Shown here one piece after another: positions 30,349 to 42,218 of a stretch of DNA of 64,000 bases (positions within the stretch are counted from its first letter, which is position 1; each line of letters starts with the position of its first letter). The position numbers and the translations under genes were made by a program. This DNA is from Heterodera schachtii (Eukaryota > Nematoda > Chromadorea > Rhabditida > Heteroderidae): NCBI GenBank assembly GCA_023374025.1, contig SIJG01000016.1, forward strand, positions 1,158,642 to 1,222,641, read 5' to 3'. The notes under the pieces were generated by a model. The model saw only the letters and a list, made by a program, of their open reading frames with translations. It did no database searches and was not told the DNA's origin.

Positions 30349-31495
30349 CTAATTAATGGATTAGAAATTAAGGAAGCAGAAAAAACCATTTTGTTTCTTT
30401 GTCTAAATATTTAATTAAGTGGAATAATCAAATTGAATTAAAGTCCAACTAAACGATTTAATAATATTTCAAAGTTAAATAAATATTTTCGAAAGTTTGA
30501 ATAAAAATTAATAATGTCAGGTTTTGTAAGGATTTTTCCAATTGAATTTTATGATATTTATTTTTTAAATTAATTAAACTTCAAAATTAATTTCTTGACA
30601 ACTATTTTCTTAGAGTTGTTCTACCAATTTATTAAAATGCTTTTATATTTGTACAAATTTTGCTCTTAGGGGGGGGGGGTCTTAATAAAGGTGGGGTATG
30701 GGGCGTCGACTTATTAAGATTTTTGAAAAACATCCTATGAGTTTTCAAACAAATTATGCAAAAATTTTTACGTGCACTTAAAGAAATAGCATAAAATGAT
30801 GAAGAAGAAAAAAAGACCTACTCTGGAAGATGAATTGAAATTTCGACTTTCATTTGTCTCCATTTTCATTAAAAATTCCATTTTCTTTAGAATTTAATTT
30901 TATTTGTTTAAAATTTTAGAGTAAATTATTAATAATTTTTTAAACTCAGAATCCTTTAATTTTTAAAACATTTCCAAATCGCTAAAAAAATACAGTTAAA
31001 TTTCCCAGAAAGCGCCAATCTTTAGCTTGAAAAAAAGTCTAGTTCGATGAAGACAAGCATCCGCAAATTTATTATCCGCAATTAAATATATTTTTTTATT
31101 TAATGCCAAAATTTTCTGAATCGGTGCCATATTTTCAAAAAATTTTCCCAACGGCGCTTATCGGCACCATCGGCCAATTTTTCGAAATTTCAAAAATTGC
31201 GCAATCACGCGGGATCCCACAAATTTTAAATGGGGGATTTTGCGGGATTAATCCAGCGGGATGCCATCCCGCAAAAAAGATTTTGAAACATTTCTGGTCA
31301 TTCTTATTATTCTTTTTTCTCCATTGGCGGATGCAGTTGTCCAAATTAGGTGATTTAAAATTTCCTTTTTTGCAATTATTATTTAAGCGAAAAATGTTTA
31401 AAAAATTTTCTTAAATGGCATAATCAAGGGCATCCATCATAGGTAAGTGCATAAAATTCGTCATGAAATTATTTGATTTTTCAATATTCATTCAT
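30349..31495. other. AT-rich stretch with a hairpin core
   Basis: No gene is seen. It contains a poly-G run near 30670 and a diverged copy of the GC-rich hairpin core at about 31150-31174. Confidence 0.4.
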
Positions 31496-32039
31496 TCATC
31501 TCTTCCATCCTTCATCAAGCAACATTTTCGGCCAGTACATCGCTTTTGTGTCCCATTTTTTCTCGGTTGAAATCGTTTCGTCCCCATTGGCACTCGTGCG
31601 TTCAAACGGTTGTTGCTCTGAATAAGTTTGGCGCTCAGCCGGCACATAGCGGCGTTTAAACGCAGAATCGGACAAGCGGATCAAAGCCATCTGTCGCTAA
31701 ATTAGAATGATTATTTTTATATTTGGGTTAAACCAAGTAAATAATGGGAAAGTTTAGTGTGATTCAAGTACTCACTTCACATGTTAAATTTTATGAGTAA
31801 CCTCCAGTTTTATATTTAAAAAAATCCCTTTTTTATTTTAGTTATTTCTGTGGCATTTTTTTATATTAAATTTTGCTTACCCTCGGGTCCATTTTGAGAA
31901 GTCGAAGCAGTTGGATTGGCTGATTGAAATTGTATGTGACCAGGGGCAGTGATTTTGCAGTGGAAATAAATGCCATTGTGGTGAAAAGCAGCAGAATTGA
32001 ACAGTTGGAAATGACGAAATACATTTTCTTAATAAGCAT
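31496..32039 (-). CDS. Small secreted peptide or prohormone-like precursor
   Basis: Exon 1 (32039-31881, 53 codons) and exon 2 (31696-31496) join in phase 0 across a 184-bp GT-AG intron, giving 119 residues. The N-terminus is a signal peptide (ILLLFTTMAFISTAKS). The mature part is LPLVTYNFNQPIQLLRLLKM, an Arg-Arg at the exon junction, MALIRLSDSAF, then Lys-Arg-Arg, and a polar C-terminus ending DEGWKR. Two dibasic sites fit processing of a neuropeptide-like precursor, with MALIRLSDSAF as the candidate peptide; no known family is recognised and no amidation glycine is present. The clean intron phase, signal peptide and composition make this a convincing gene. Confidence 0.7.
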
Positions 32040-34611
32040 ATTTTAAGTGTTTAAATTTAAAAATATTATAAATTGGAGGATTGAAAAAGGAAGGCATTTT
32101 TAAAAATATTTTATTTGATAAATGGATAATGGTTAAATGAAGTCATTTAAATGGCAATTTAATTGGAGTAAGGTGTGTGTTATTTCTGTAATAATTTCCA
32201 TTTTGGTTTAAGGCCACAATAATACCTCCGGAAAAAAATATTTTCAAATGGAACACGCTATAGTAAATGCAAAAATCATCAAATCATTTAATTCCTATGC
32301 ATTTAAAGAAAAGCTGTAAGGCAATATTATTTTGTAAAGATTTTAATTAATTACATTTTTTCTAAAATTTGAGAAAACTCTGTTTATTATTTTTTAAATA
32401 ATTTATATTGAAATTTTTTTCAACATCTGCATTTGTTTATTGTTTAATTTTAACTTTGTGCAAAAAATTGACTTTGATTTTTTAGAAAACTCAAAAAGGG
32501 TAATTCTTTTTTTATAAATTTCAAAAATCATTTAAGTGAAAGTGTCGTATTTGTTTTTGCACTACTCTTTTTAAAATAATCAAAATAGGGCGGAAATTTA
32601 TTTGTTTTTATTTTCGGCATTTGTATCTTGGCGAATGAATGGGGCAATTAGCAAATGCCATTCAACAACTGCGCGCATTTAAATGAACTGGCAAAAAGTA
32701 ATGGCGTAAGAGAGGAAGCTGCAAAAGAAAGAGCAAATTGTTATTTGAAAATGATAATTTTTTTTAAATTTTTTATTATTCAATTATTTAAAAAAACAAA
32801 AACTATTTATTTATTCATAAAAATTATTTTATTATCATTATTTCAACTAAAATTTTCATTTTATTTAACTGTTAAATTTATTTATGAAAATTTATTTTTT
32901 AAATTTATATTAATTTTTTAATAAATAGAATTATTAATTCAAATTAAAAATTATAAAGAAATTTCCTTAAATAAAATTATTTAATGAATATTATGTTCAT
33001 TATAATATAAAAATGCATATGTGTGTCTTTGTCAGTCTCCATTAAACAATTTTTTAAATTGGATTTTATGGCAAAATGCTAATTTCAGGCGTCCACCTAA
33101 AAAATATATGTGTAAAAAATGTAGCAAAAAAAACAAACAAACAAATGCTGTTTGTGACAGCTGACTTAATTAAGAATGTCTGCTAAATTCAGATTATTCG
33201 TGCTTTTATAAATATAAACATTTTTCAAAAATACGATTAACAATTTTCGATAATTAGAAGAATTTTTAAAAGAATGATTTCTGACGAGGAAAAAGCTCGT
33301 CTTAAATTTATGCATGTTAATTGAAATGATAATAAATGATAATTAGGTTTCCTAGCGAATCTCAGTGATGTGGCAATGCTTCTAATAACAAAACGCACAA
33401 ATGAAAAAGTACATTATTTGAAAACTACTTTTTTTTAATTTTGTACTTTTCAAATCTTTTTATTTTCGAGTAGATATTTTTAAGAAAGTTTTAGGTTTGC
33501 AAATTTGTACTTTTTCATTGAATTTTGGTAAAATTATATTAATTCGAATGAGTGAATAAGTATATAAAAAGAATCAATTAGTAAAAATGAATCATTTTAT
33601 ACCTATGAAAAATTAAGAAAAAGAAATTTATTTTTTTTTCAATTTATTTTGGTTGGTTTTATTTATTTTTTAAAAGCTTTATAAAATGGATAAAACATGG
33701 ATTTATATGCCGTTATATAAATTAATACTCACAATTAGTTGAAGAAAATAAAATAACATTATGGAAAATTTTTGAATAATTAGTTAAAATTTAGAGTTTT
33801 TTAATTAAACAATTCATCTAAACAAACTGAAAATTTATTGAATGTCTTCTGTTTACAGAATTAATTAATAGAATAAATGGTTAATTATTTTCGTGAATGA
33901 ATTGATTCTTGGAATTTCAATAGCAGAGATTAGTCAAACAAAAATTTGTGCCTTAGCAAAAAGAGCCGTCATTTTAAGAATGAAACAAAAGGCATTCAAT
34001 TTATTCACGTAAAGACAGCGCTAATGTGTAATTATTCAGCTAATTATTTCCGATTTATTACAATTGCGCATTTAAGAAGCAATTAGCATCTTTGGAAATA
34101 AATGGGGCAAATGATGTGAGTGAACGAAGAATGATGCCACATAAAATAATTCATCAAATATTATGTAGTCGAGCTTATCTTTAAAATGAAATGGAAAATT
34201 CGATGATTCGGAAACGCAAAATTGAACGAAAAAAATATTTTAAATATTTAAAAATAAAATTATCAAGTTCAAGTCCCACCAATTTTGCGAAATCAAATTT
34301 AAAATTAACAGAATGACTGAAAAAAAGTAATTTTGTTATTATTTTATGGCAATAAATTTCAAAAAAATTTTTAAAAATTAAATATAAAATTAAAAAATTT
34401 CGCTCAAAATTTTGAACCCGCTTTTTCAATGGGTATTAATCAAAGATTTTGCAATTGACATAGGTACTGCGAAAAATTTTAAAACAAATTAAAATTTAGT
34501 TAGAATAATCAACTCAAATTTTGAACAATTTGAAAGAAATATTTAAAACGTAGAAGAAAAGGCAAGAAAGAATGATAGAAAGCCAATGAAATAAATGAAG
34601 ACAAACATTTA
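32040..34611. other. Long AT-rich gene-free stretch
   Basis: Nothing is supported over about 2.5 kb. A short open frame at 32655-32750 starts with coding-like sequence (NNCAHLNELAKSNGVREEAA) but runs into low-complexity AT. No repeats were delimited. Confidence 0.45.
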
Positions 34612-35908
34612 CCGTAAATGCTCTTTTTATCCCCCATATCCATTAGTCCCCCATTCCCCAATTATCCCCCATTCTCTGAGGAGGTTGAAAAATAATCCCC
34701 AGTCTCTAATTATCCCCCATGAGGGACAATTGGAATTTTTATTTTTTCGTTAATTATTTAAATTGAAACTCTTAAATGTTTAATAAATAGGGCTATGAAT
34801 CAATGATGCACTAAAAATCCAACAAATATGCCCTAAAATATCCCTTAAAAACTGAAAAAATGTCTTTTACCTCAAAAAAATGCCTAAAATTGTGTAAAAC
34901 TACAAAATTCACACCAAAACAATGGCTAGGAGCGTTTTTTGGACAATTACAAAAAAATTTGATTTTCAAAATTTATATAGGCATGCAATTTCGAATTTTT
35001 AAATGTTTTTTATATGCTAAAATAAAATTTACATTTTTGACCATAACTTTTCTGAAACAACCAAATTTTTGAAGCAGGCTAATGGAGGACAGTTAGGGCT
35101 ATCTTATGTTATTAAGAATTAAATTTTTAGTTGGATTCAAGAAAAATTATCTAATTTTTTGTTGAAACTTTTAATTTTTTTAAAATAAACCCCTATGAAT
35201 TTGAAAATGTTGTCAAAAATTCATCCCTCAAATTTTTTTTTCTTAATAAAAGTTTCGGTTTAAAAAATGTCAATTAGAAAGGAAATGTACCTCATTTGCA
35301 TCTGAAATCAGTGAATATGCCGAACCCCGGATCCGAATTCGAACAAAAGGAGAAATTAATTTTTCACCAAGATTCACATTTATTGTCCCAAACCTATTGA
35401 AATGGACGGAATATACTAGAAAATAATGATTCAAGGCCATTTAGTACATTTGAATCGATTTTGGACAATACATATGAATTTGGTGCAAATTAATTTCCGA
35501 CTTTTGTTCGAATTCGGGTTCGGGATTCGAAATTGGTCAAAATTGGTGTAATATTCGTGATCAGCGCCCCCTAAAACCCCCGAATACTGCTCCGAATTGC
35601 ATAAAAACCCCTTTTTAATCTCTTTTTATGAAACAATAAAATACAGGATTACCCAGTTTTTTGGCTGAAAATTATGTCACTATTCGTCATTATTTAGACT
35701 TTTTGTCACTATTTTTGCAAATTTTCCTCACTATGTTAGTTAACTATTTCGAGATTTTTCGTCACATAAAAGTTGCTGCCCTAGTCATTAAAAATCCGTC
35801 GAAAAATAATCCCCCAGTCGCCAATTATCCCACACTATCTAATTATCCCCCAGTCTCTGAGGGGGTTGAAAAATAATCCCCCATGGGGCATAAAAAGAGC
35901 ATTTACGG
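34612..35908. mobile_element. TA-flanked MITE with TTATCCCCCA words, copy 1
   Basis: The inverted ends CCGTAAATGCTCTTTTTAT and ATAAAAAGAGCATTTACGG are flanked by TA on both sides (34610-34611 and 35909-35910), the Tc1/mariner target. Just inside each end lie tandem variants of AATTATCCCCCAGTCTCT, directed outward. The middle is AT-rich and non-coding, with a nested imperfect inverted repeat (35322-35530). Confidence 0.75.
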
Positions 35909-36650
35909 TATGTTGAAAATTTGAAAATAATTTAAATATATGGATTAGTCCAAAAAATAATAATAATTTAAAAATCTTTAAATTACGCGAGTCCTTTGGG
36001 CATTAAGAAATTCGTTCAAACATGTCCACCGATGAGAGAAAAAATTTCAAATTTTTGATGAAAAGCCCAATCCATGGGGAACAATTCTTATTCACCTGCC
36101 CCCTGTTCGAAAATAGTTTTTTTTTGAAAAAAACTTGCTGCTAAAAACATTTTTATTGGTTTTTTCATTTGGAATAAAATTTTTCTAAATGCTGGCTTTT
36201 GACCCTAATGATTATTTTTAGGCCAATACTGATTTTGAAAATTTTCAGTTGATGTCCCTGATTTTGAATGGTAAAAAAATTTTTTTTTAAAGGTTTTAAA
36301 ATTTTCTGACTCTTTTTATCAAAAATTTCCGAAATGGGAATTGTTCGGGGAAATCGGAATTCCGACCCTAAAAATATCCGAAACCGGAAGTCGGATTCCG
36401 TAGCGTCACTGATCACTAGTACTCGCTACTTTTTCGGCACCGGCATTGATCAAGACACTAATATCCTCAGAAAAAGGCATATGTTGCCAAGAATGAATGC
36501 CATTTTAACCATTACATATAACAACGACTTGAAATTTCACTTTTCTGCACAAATTCAATTAAGATAGGTATTTAAATAATTGAAAATATATTTCCTCAAT
36601 TGGTTTTTCCCCATTTTTCTGTCCGCGCTATTCTCCGCCGATTTGTTTGC
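35909..36650. other. AT-rich intergenic stretch
   Basis: No gene. It has iterated GGAAT/CGGAATTCCG words at 36330-36400, like the other self-similar repeats here, but no delimitable ends. Confidence 0.35.
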
Positions 36651-39600
36651 TCACTGAAGAGGCCGGACACCGGGCACAAATGAAGCGAAGTTGCATTTGG
36701 TGTCATCCAAGAACAGGGCCACCTGTCGGCCAAAGCGCTGACGCTCTTCAACATTGGACATAAATTCAAAAAATTTCTGATGGCTCGTGTTTGGGTACTC
36801 CCAAATTTGGCGCCGGTTGTCCTTCGGCGTCACATCCGTCCGCACTGGCCAAGTCTGGACAGCGTTCTGAAGAACAGACAAAATCTTATGTGAAAGTAAA
36901 AAAATTATGATATTAATGGACAAAAAAAGCATGGACATTTAAACAACGGAGGTTTTTGCCAAAAAATTTTTACTGTCCGATCATTCATTAACGGATTAAT
37001 GAGGAAAATGATAATTTCCCGGCTAAGGCGGGGCATGGCCAAGGCCAGCCCGAGCAAAGCAGGGATGTGCAGGAACGAGAAAGTCGGAATTCGGGTCGGA
37101 ATGACTGAGAAGTTACGAGTCGGGACTCGGGATGAGAAAAATTTGGGAGGGATAAAAAATGATGGGATTCAAACCGGGATGGCAACAATTTTTTGGTCGA
37201 GATTCGAGACAAGAAAATTATGCGGGGTTCGGTGGTAGTAAGCATCCCTGGTGCAAAGGCTGGTTCGTTTCTACCCACCGGACCATCGATGTCCAATTGC
37301 CAACTCATGAACAGCTTGGCGGCCTCCGGGTGCTTTGCGTCCTTCAGAATTGCGCCGTAAATGGCGTACGCGATGAACGGGTCGTTGTCCGCCGGGATCA
37401 CATATTCGGTGGCCGCCCCCGCGTTGTTTGGGTAGGAGCCAAAGCCGCCAATGATCGCCTTTAGTGTGCCGTTTTCGAGCGCCTGTTGCAACTGCACACC
37501 GCCGCAAGTGATCGGTGGGTTTCGTTGCGCGAACTGTTCAAGCCATTGCCAACCGTATTTGTCCACAATCTTTTTGAATGGAATTTGATATACTGTAGCA
37601 ATAATGTAAAGAGAAAACACATTTTACATTATTTAAAAGTTAAATTGATCTAATTTAGGATTTTAAACCAATTAGGGTAAGTTTATTAATAGGCCAAATT
37701 AACGACCGATGCTCCTCCTACCTGTTTGTAAATGAACAAAACTGCGTCATCATGGTTTGGGTCAGCAGTACCAACAGTGCCATTAGCGAATTCTGATTGC
37801 AAAAAATCACTGTAGGTCGGCGGATTGGTCGAATTTGAGACCAAATTTTTGTTGATACTAATGCCCAGTGTCATCACCTTCAAATGAATTTGAATTAATT
37901 ATTCCTTTTTAATTATAATTATTAAAGCTGGTATTATATGAAAGAGAAATCCCAAAATTCAAATTTTTATTATATTTTTTTCACAAAAAATCTTTGAAAA
38001 GAATGAATAAGACAAAATGCCATAAAAATGAACTTATGTATTTAGGCCTAGAATAATGTTTTAATACTTTAAATTTAATTTTTGATAAAAGGTGACATTT
38101 AAAAAAATATTTTTTGAATTTTTCATTTAAAAAATATGTAAAAAAAAAAAGTGGAAAATATGTAAAAATATGTAAATAAAAGAACCATTCACAAACACCT
38201 ATTCAGAGCACTTAGAAATCAGAAAATATAATGGATTAAATTTCCAATCCTAATAATTATTTTTCACAAAAAGTTTGTTAAAAAAGCAAAATTAATAGTT
38301 TTTTTAAAGCTTTAATTGGCTTTTACAAAAAATTTTAGATTATTAAAAATAATATTTTTAAAAATTTTATTTTACAATAATTTTCAGAAAAAATATTTTT
38401 AAATTTAGAATATATTTTAAAAAGGTGAAGTCTCAGGCTGTTTTCTTAATAAAATATTTAACTTTTTTAAAGACTTTGTTATTTCACAAAAAGAATTTTT
38501 ACTTTTTTTAAATTTTTTTAAAATGAAATTTTAAATTTGAAAATTAAGCAAATTATTTTTTCGAATGATTTTAGGACAACTTTACAGACACATACGTATA
38601 AGCCGGTGAAGTAGCCTTCCGGATCGCGGAATGCACTGTACATTTTGTCCCACCCGCGCGGTTTGTATGCCAACAGTTTGCCGAGCCGTTTCCATCGCGC
38701 GAATTCTTGCAATGTTTGCATCACCACAATGTCCGGCACAACACCACCCGGCGTGTCCATTTGGAGGTTCACGCGTGGCGCATGGTTAACGGAGTAATCC
38801 ACGGGAATGTCCAAGGTCATGTTCGGAAAGCGTTGTTCAAACATCTGCTTAATGCTGTCCTGGAAATCACAAATTTTGGCTTTTTGACAAATGTTTTCGA
38901 GAATTCGCTCGAGTTTTTAATCACTGTTCTGTTGGACTCGGGCTCTCAAATATCTCAAAAAGCCTCGGACTCAATTTCAGTCTTGAGGTCAATTCTGTCT
39001 CTGAATCAATTTCAGTCTCGAGTCAACTCTGTCTCTGAATCAATTTCAGTCTCGGGTTATTCTGTCTCTGAGTCTCGGACTCAATTCCAGTCTCGAGCTC
39101 AATTCTGTCGCTAGTCTTGGACTCAATTTCAGTCTTGAGGTCAATTCTGTCTCTGGTCTCGGACTCAATTTCAGTCTCGAGTCAACTCTGTCTCTGAATC
39201 AATTTCAGTCTCGGGTTATTCTGTCTCTGGTCTCGGACTCAATTTCAGTCTCGAGTCAACTCTGTCTCTGAATCAATTTCAGTCTCGGGTTAGCATGAGT
39301 CTCGGGAAAAGTCCTCGCCATTGGTTCATGGGTCTCTCGTGTCGCGGACTCACTTGTTGGCGTGGCGCGTCACCACCGGCGTACACCACCAATTTGCCAC
39401 CCTCGGCCAAAGCCGCCGCGTACAATTGTTCCAAGCTTCTGCTCTCCACATCAACATTGCCATGTTTATGCGGCTTGTTCTGTTGCTGCTTCTTGTCCCG
39501 TTGGCCAATGGCGCGATGCAATTTGCTTTTGAATAATTCATCAAAATCAAAATCTTCGTCGGAATCAAAAAAATTGTCAAAAAAGCCGAGGTGAGCCGCA

Positions 39601-39662
39601 GCAAATTGACCACATAATAATGTTGTTATCAGTAAAAAGCAGATGATGGAAAATGATTTCAT
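36651..39662 (-). CDS. Secreted ABC-type solute-binding-protein homologue (HGT candidate)
   Basis: Five exons (39662-39354, 38859-38596, 37877-37722, 37569-37279, 36866-36651), all joined in phase 0, give 411 residues. The first 23 are a signal peptide (IICFLLITTLLCGQFAAAHL); an Asp/Phe-rich and a Lys/Gln-rich linker follow. From residue about 75 the protein reads as a periplasmic-binding-protein-like II fold: LYAAALAEGGKLVVYAGGD, a QRFPNMTLD strand, DIVVMQTL, GYFTGLYVMTLGISINKNLV, DPNHDDAVLFIYKQIVDKYG, EYVIPADNDPFIAYAI, HPEAAKLFMSWQL, and PVRTDVTP...IWEYPNTS near the C-terminus. These features fit bacterial and fungal iron/solute-binding proteins of ABC importers. Animals lack such importers, so a role in uptake through a bacterial-style ABC complex is unlikely; binding a ligand outside the nematode cell is more plausible. 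The acceptor of exon 4 was chosen by phase; a stronger-looking CTACAG lies 23 bases upstream but breaks the frame. Confidence 0.85.
37060..37250. mobile_element. hAT MITE in intron 4 of the solute-binding-protein gene
   Basis: The ends CAGGGATG and CATCCCTG enclose 191 bp; the flanks GAGCAAAG and GTGCAAAG (37251-37258) match at 7 of 8. The body repeats words such as GTCGGGACTCGGGAT. It lies wholly inside the intron 37278-36867, so splicing can remove it. Confidence 0.7.
38925..39297. repeat. Intronic minisatellite
   Basis: Intron 1 of the solute-binding-protein gene is largely filled with repeats of CTCAATTTCAGTCTCGAG and TCAACTCTGTCTCTGAAT. The region 39110-39180 repeats 38940-39010 and later parts almost exactly, pointing to local duplication of higher-order units. 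Confidence 0.85.
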
Positions 39663-41219
39663 TTTTCTGTGGTATTTTTTTTCATTTTTAAAGTTTTTAT
39701 TTTAAAATGCAAATTAAATAAATAATAATTAGTCGAGATAGAATCATTATTAGTGAAAGTGGGGGCTTTGGTCAAAAATATTTATGAAATTCAAAGAAAT
39801 AAAAATTTTTGAATAAAATAATTGTTTCAATTATAGCTAATAAAATAAATGAGCATATAGCCTATGTAGCAGCTAAGCCAACAATCTTATCTTTTTCATC
39901 ATTTCTTTTTTAAATATTTCTTCATTACAATTATAATTACTTACTATTTCTCCATTTTCGATTTTTTGCTTAAAACTTGCCGAAATCCACAAAAATGGTT
40001 AATTTCTGTGCTGTTATCAAATCCTACAAAATTTCAATAAAAAAAAAAAAAATTACCGAGGCGGCGCTTGACGGCACCGCCGGCCTCCCCTCATTTAATA
40101 AAAAAATTTCAACAGTAATCTACGTATGTACATAGCTGGTGTTAAATTGTTAATCCGATTTAATCCATCGCCCATTCAATTTTGGCTGATGCCATTGATT
40201 GGAAAGGCTCCAGCCTATTTTATGGTCATACAAATCGTATTCATTAATTAGTACAGTCATGAATTATGGGTCTCAAAAATTACACTGGATAAAATAAAGG
40301 GGTGGAAGTTGGGTAAATATTCTTTCATATGGCCCCAGATCCGAAAATTGCCAAAATAATATCAATCAATAGCTCTCGGTGTGTAATGCGAGAATCCAAA
40401 AGAATTTTTTTGCGGCAACCAATACCTAAAGAGTTACAGACCCGAGACTGAAATGGCCAAATAGTTTTGGGACTGAACCGTCGACTTACATAAAAATGCA
40501 TGGAATTGCGACAAAAACAGAAAATTGGCTCTGACAAAAAGCAAAAAATAAATAAATAAATAAATACAAAAATTCTAAGAAATTTTTTACATTTTGGTGC
40601 AATTTCATTAAAAAACTGCCATTTTCGCCCTATTTTTTTTTTGAAAATTTTGCCCCATTTGGGCCTTATCTCGGTTATTAAAAAACTGAAATGGAAACTT
40701 TCATTTTAATGCCTTTATGGTAATGAGTGTAAATCCATTTGTATGGCCTCTGCTTATATACCAATTATGAATTCATTAACAAAAAGGCAGAGGTTTAAAT
40801 TACGTTCACAAAATCAGAGAGAATGATGTCGATGTTTATACAGCTTAATTTCTAGTTGAATTTGTCAAATTTTGAATTTTCATTTGCACTCTGTGAGGAA
40901 ATTTCGGCGCTGAGCAACTTTAGGCAATCAAACTACAATACATATCATTTTCATGGTTATACGAATATTAATTAATCCAACCCTTGTGTGTTTAAATCGA
41001 CAGAAGCTGTCGCGAGGTGATAAATTACCAAATCATATTGTTTTGCGATTGAACGATTTTCTTAAAAGTAATTATTGGCATTAGGTCAAATCTGGCATTG
41101 ATAATTCACATGGGCTTCAAACTACAGCGCCGAATTGTCATATTCCTTCCACTTTCCATTTATGCTCAAATACTTTTTTTTTATTTACTCAGATAATTTG
41201 AAAAAAGTTTTGTGAAAAC
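39663..41219. other. Gene-free stretch upstream of the solute-binding-protein gene
   Basis: It should hold the promoter of the minus-strand gene starting at 39662, but no specific element is recognised. A GC-rich hairpin core lies at 40057-40083 and a repeat block shared with 6985-7060 at 40430-40500. Confidence 0.4.
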
Positions 41220-41307
41220 AGGGTAGGTTGGGACCGGGAATTTTGGGCAAAACCGGGACTTCGGTACTCAGTTGTCCGTGTTTTGGTCCCGGTCCCGGCC
41301 TGCCCTA
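41220..41307. mobile_element. 88-bp hAT micro-MITE
   Basis: An exact 8-bp duplication GTGAAAAC (41212-41219 and 41308-41315) flanks ends AGGGTAGGTTGGGACCGGG and CCCGGTCCCGGCCTGCCCTA. The body is almost only reiterated GGGACCGGGA/CCCGGTCC words. Confidence 0.8.
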
Positions 41308-41411
41308 GTGAAAACTAACAAACAAATATTCCAGCATTGGCCTGATTGGTGGAAGATTTTTGTGTTTATGGCAGTTCCTAATTTCGAAATAGCCGGGACT
41401 GGGGTCGGGAC

Positions 41412-42218
41412 CAGGGCTGCACGAAAGTCGTTTTCGTTTCGTCCTACATTTTCGGCACTTTTTGAGTTTCGTTTTCGTGTTTCGTTTTCGTCCATAAAAA
41501 ATTTTTCGTTTCGTTTTCGTTTTCGATTTTCAAAATTTCATTTTTCGTTTCGTTTTCGTTTTCGAGTTTTAAAATTTTGAATTTTCGTTTCGTTTTCGTT
41601 TTCGTCAGACGGAATTTTGACGAAAAAGACGAAAATATTTATACCCTTAAGAATCATTTTTTTAGTAAAAAAAAAATAAGTGATTTCATTGAACTGTTGT
41701 AGTTTAGTCATGCATACTTCATATTTTTGTTCGATCCCATATGCCCACACTTTATTTTAGCGAATTTTTTTTTCATTTAATTTACTATTTTAGTTACTAA
41801 ATCTGTTAACAAACTGCATTTAAATTTTTAAAAATTTTCCCCGGGGGCGCCTCTCGGCACCGCTGGATCCACCCCCCGCCCCCTCCCCCGCAGTTCCTCA
41901 AAATTTATTTGGAAAAATACGCCGCAAAAAAAATGTCAAAAATCTGATTTTTCAATCCCGTTTACATTGAATATAGGATTTGCTAATTTCTTTCCCAAGA
42001 TTGTTAAAAATCGATAATGAGAAGTGCAAAAATATAATGTGCATTTTTGATCGAATAAATTGTAAAAACAACAGTGTTGAAGCGATTTTGCAAAATTCCT
42101 TATTTTTGACATTAAAATCTTATTTTTTGGCCTTGATGTTCTATTTTTGAAAAATTTTCAACTTGTTCGTTTCGTTTTCGTATATGAAATTTTTTTTTTA
42201 AGTTTTCGTGCAGCCCTG
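41412..42218. mobile_element. hAT MITE with CGTTTT-word ends
   Basis: The perfect inverted ends CAGGGCTGCACGAAA and TTTCGTGCAGCCCTG are flanked by the exact 8-bp duplication GTCGGGAC (41404-41411 and 42219-42226). About 200 bp at the left and 40 bp at the right consist of TTCGTTTTCGTTTTCG words, the continuation of the terminal sequence. The middle holds the GC-rich hairpin core (41840-41866) and about 330 bp that are also found, collinear, in the MITE at 55940-56461. Confidence 0.9.

Noticed and set aside
34181..34429. Phe/Lys/Ile-rich open frames in AT-rich intergenic DNA (also 32655-32921, 43675-43923 and 48577-48822)
   Set aside because: They have low-complexity composition, no splice or start context and no homology signal. 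Such frames are expected by chance at this base composition.
36988..37278. Extension of solute-binding-protein exon 4 into an open frame to 36988
   Set aside because: The family similarity stops at a GTGGGT donor at 37278-37273 and resumes in the next exon in the same phase. The extension runs through a MITE.
41268..41580. Frames rich in Phe-Arg-Phe-Arg or Arg-Lys-Arg-Asn
   Set aside because: They translate the CGTTTT word array at the left end of a hAT MITE.
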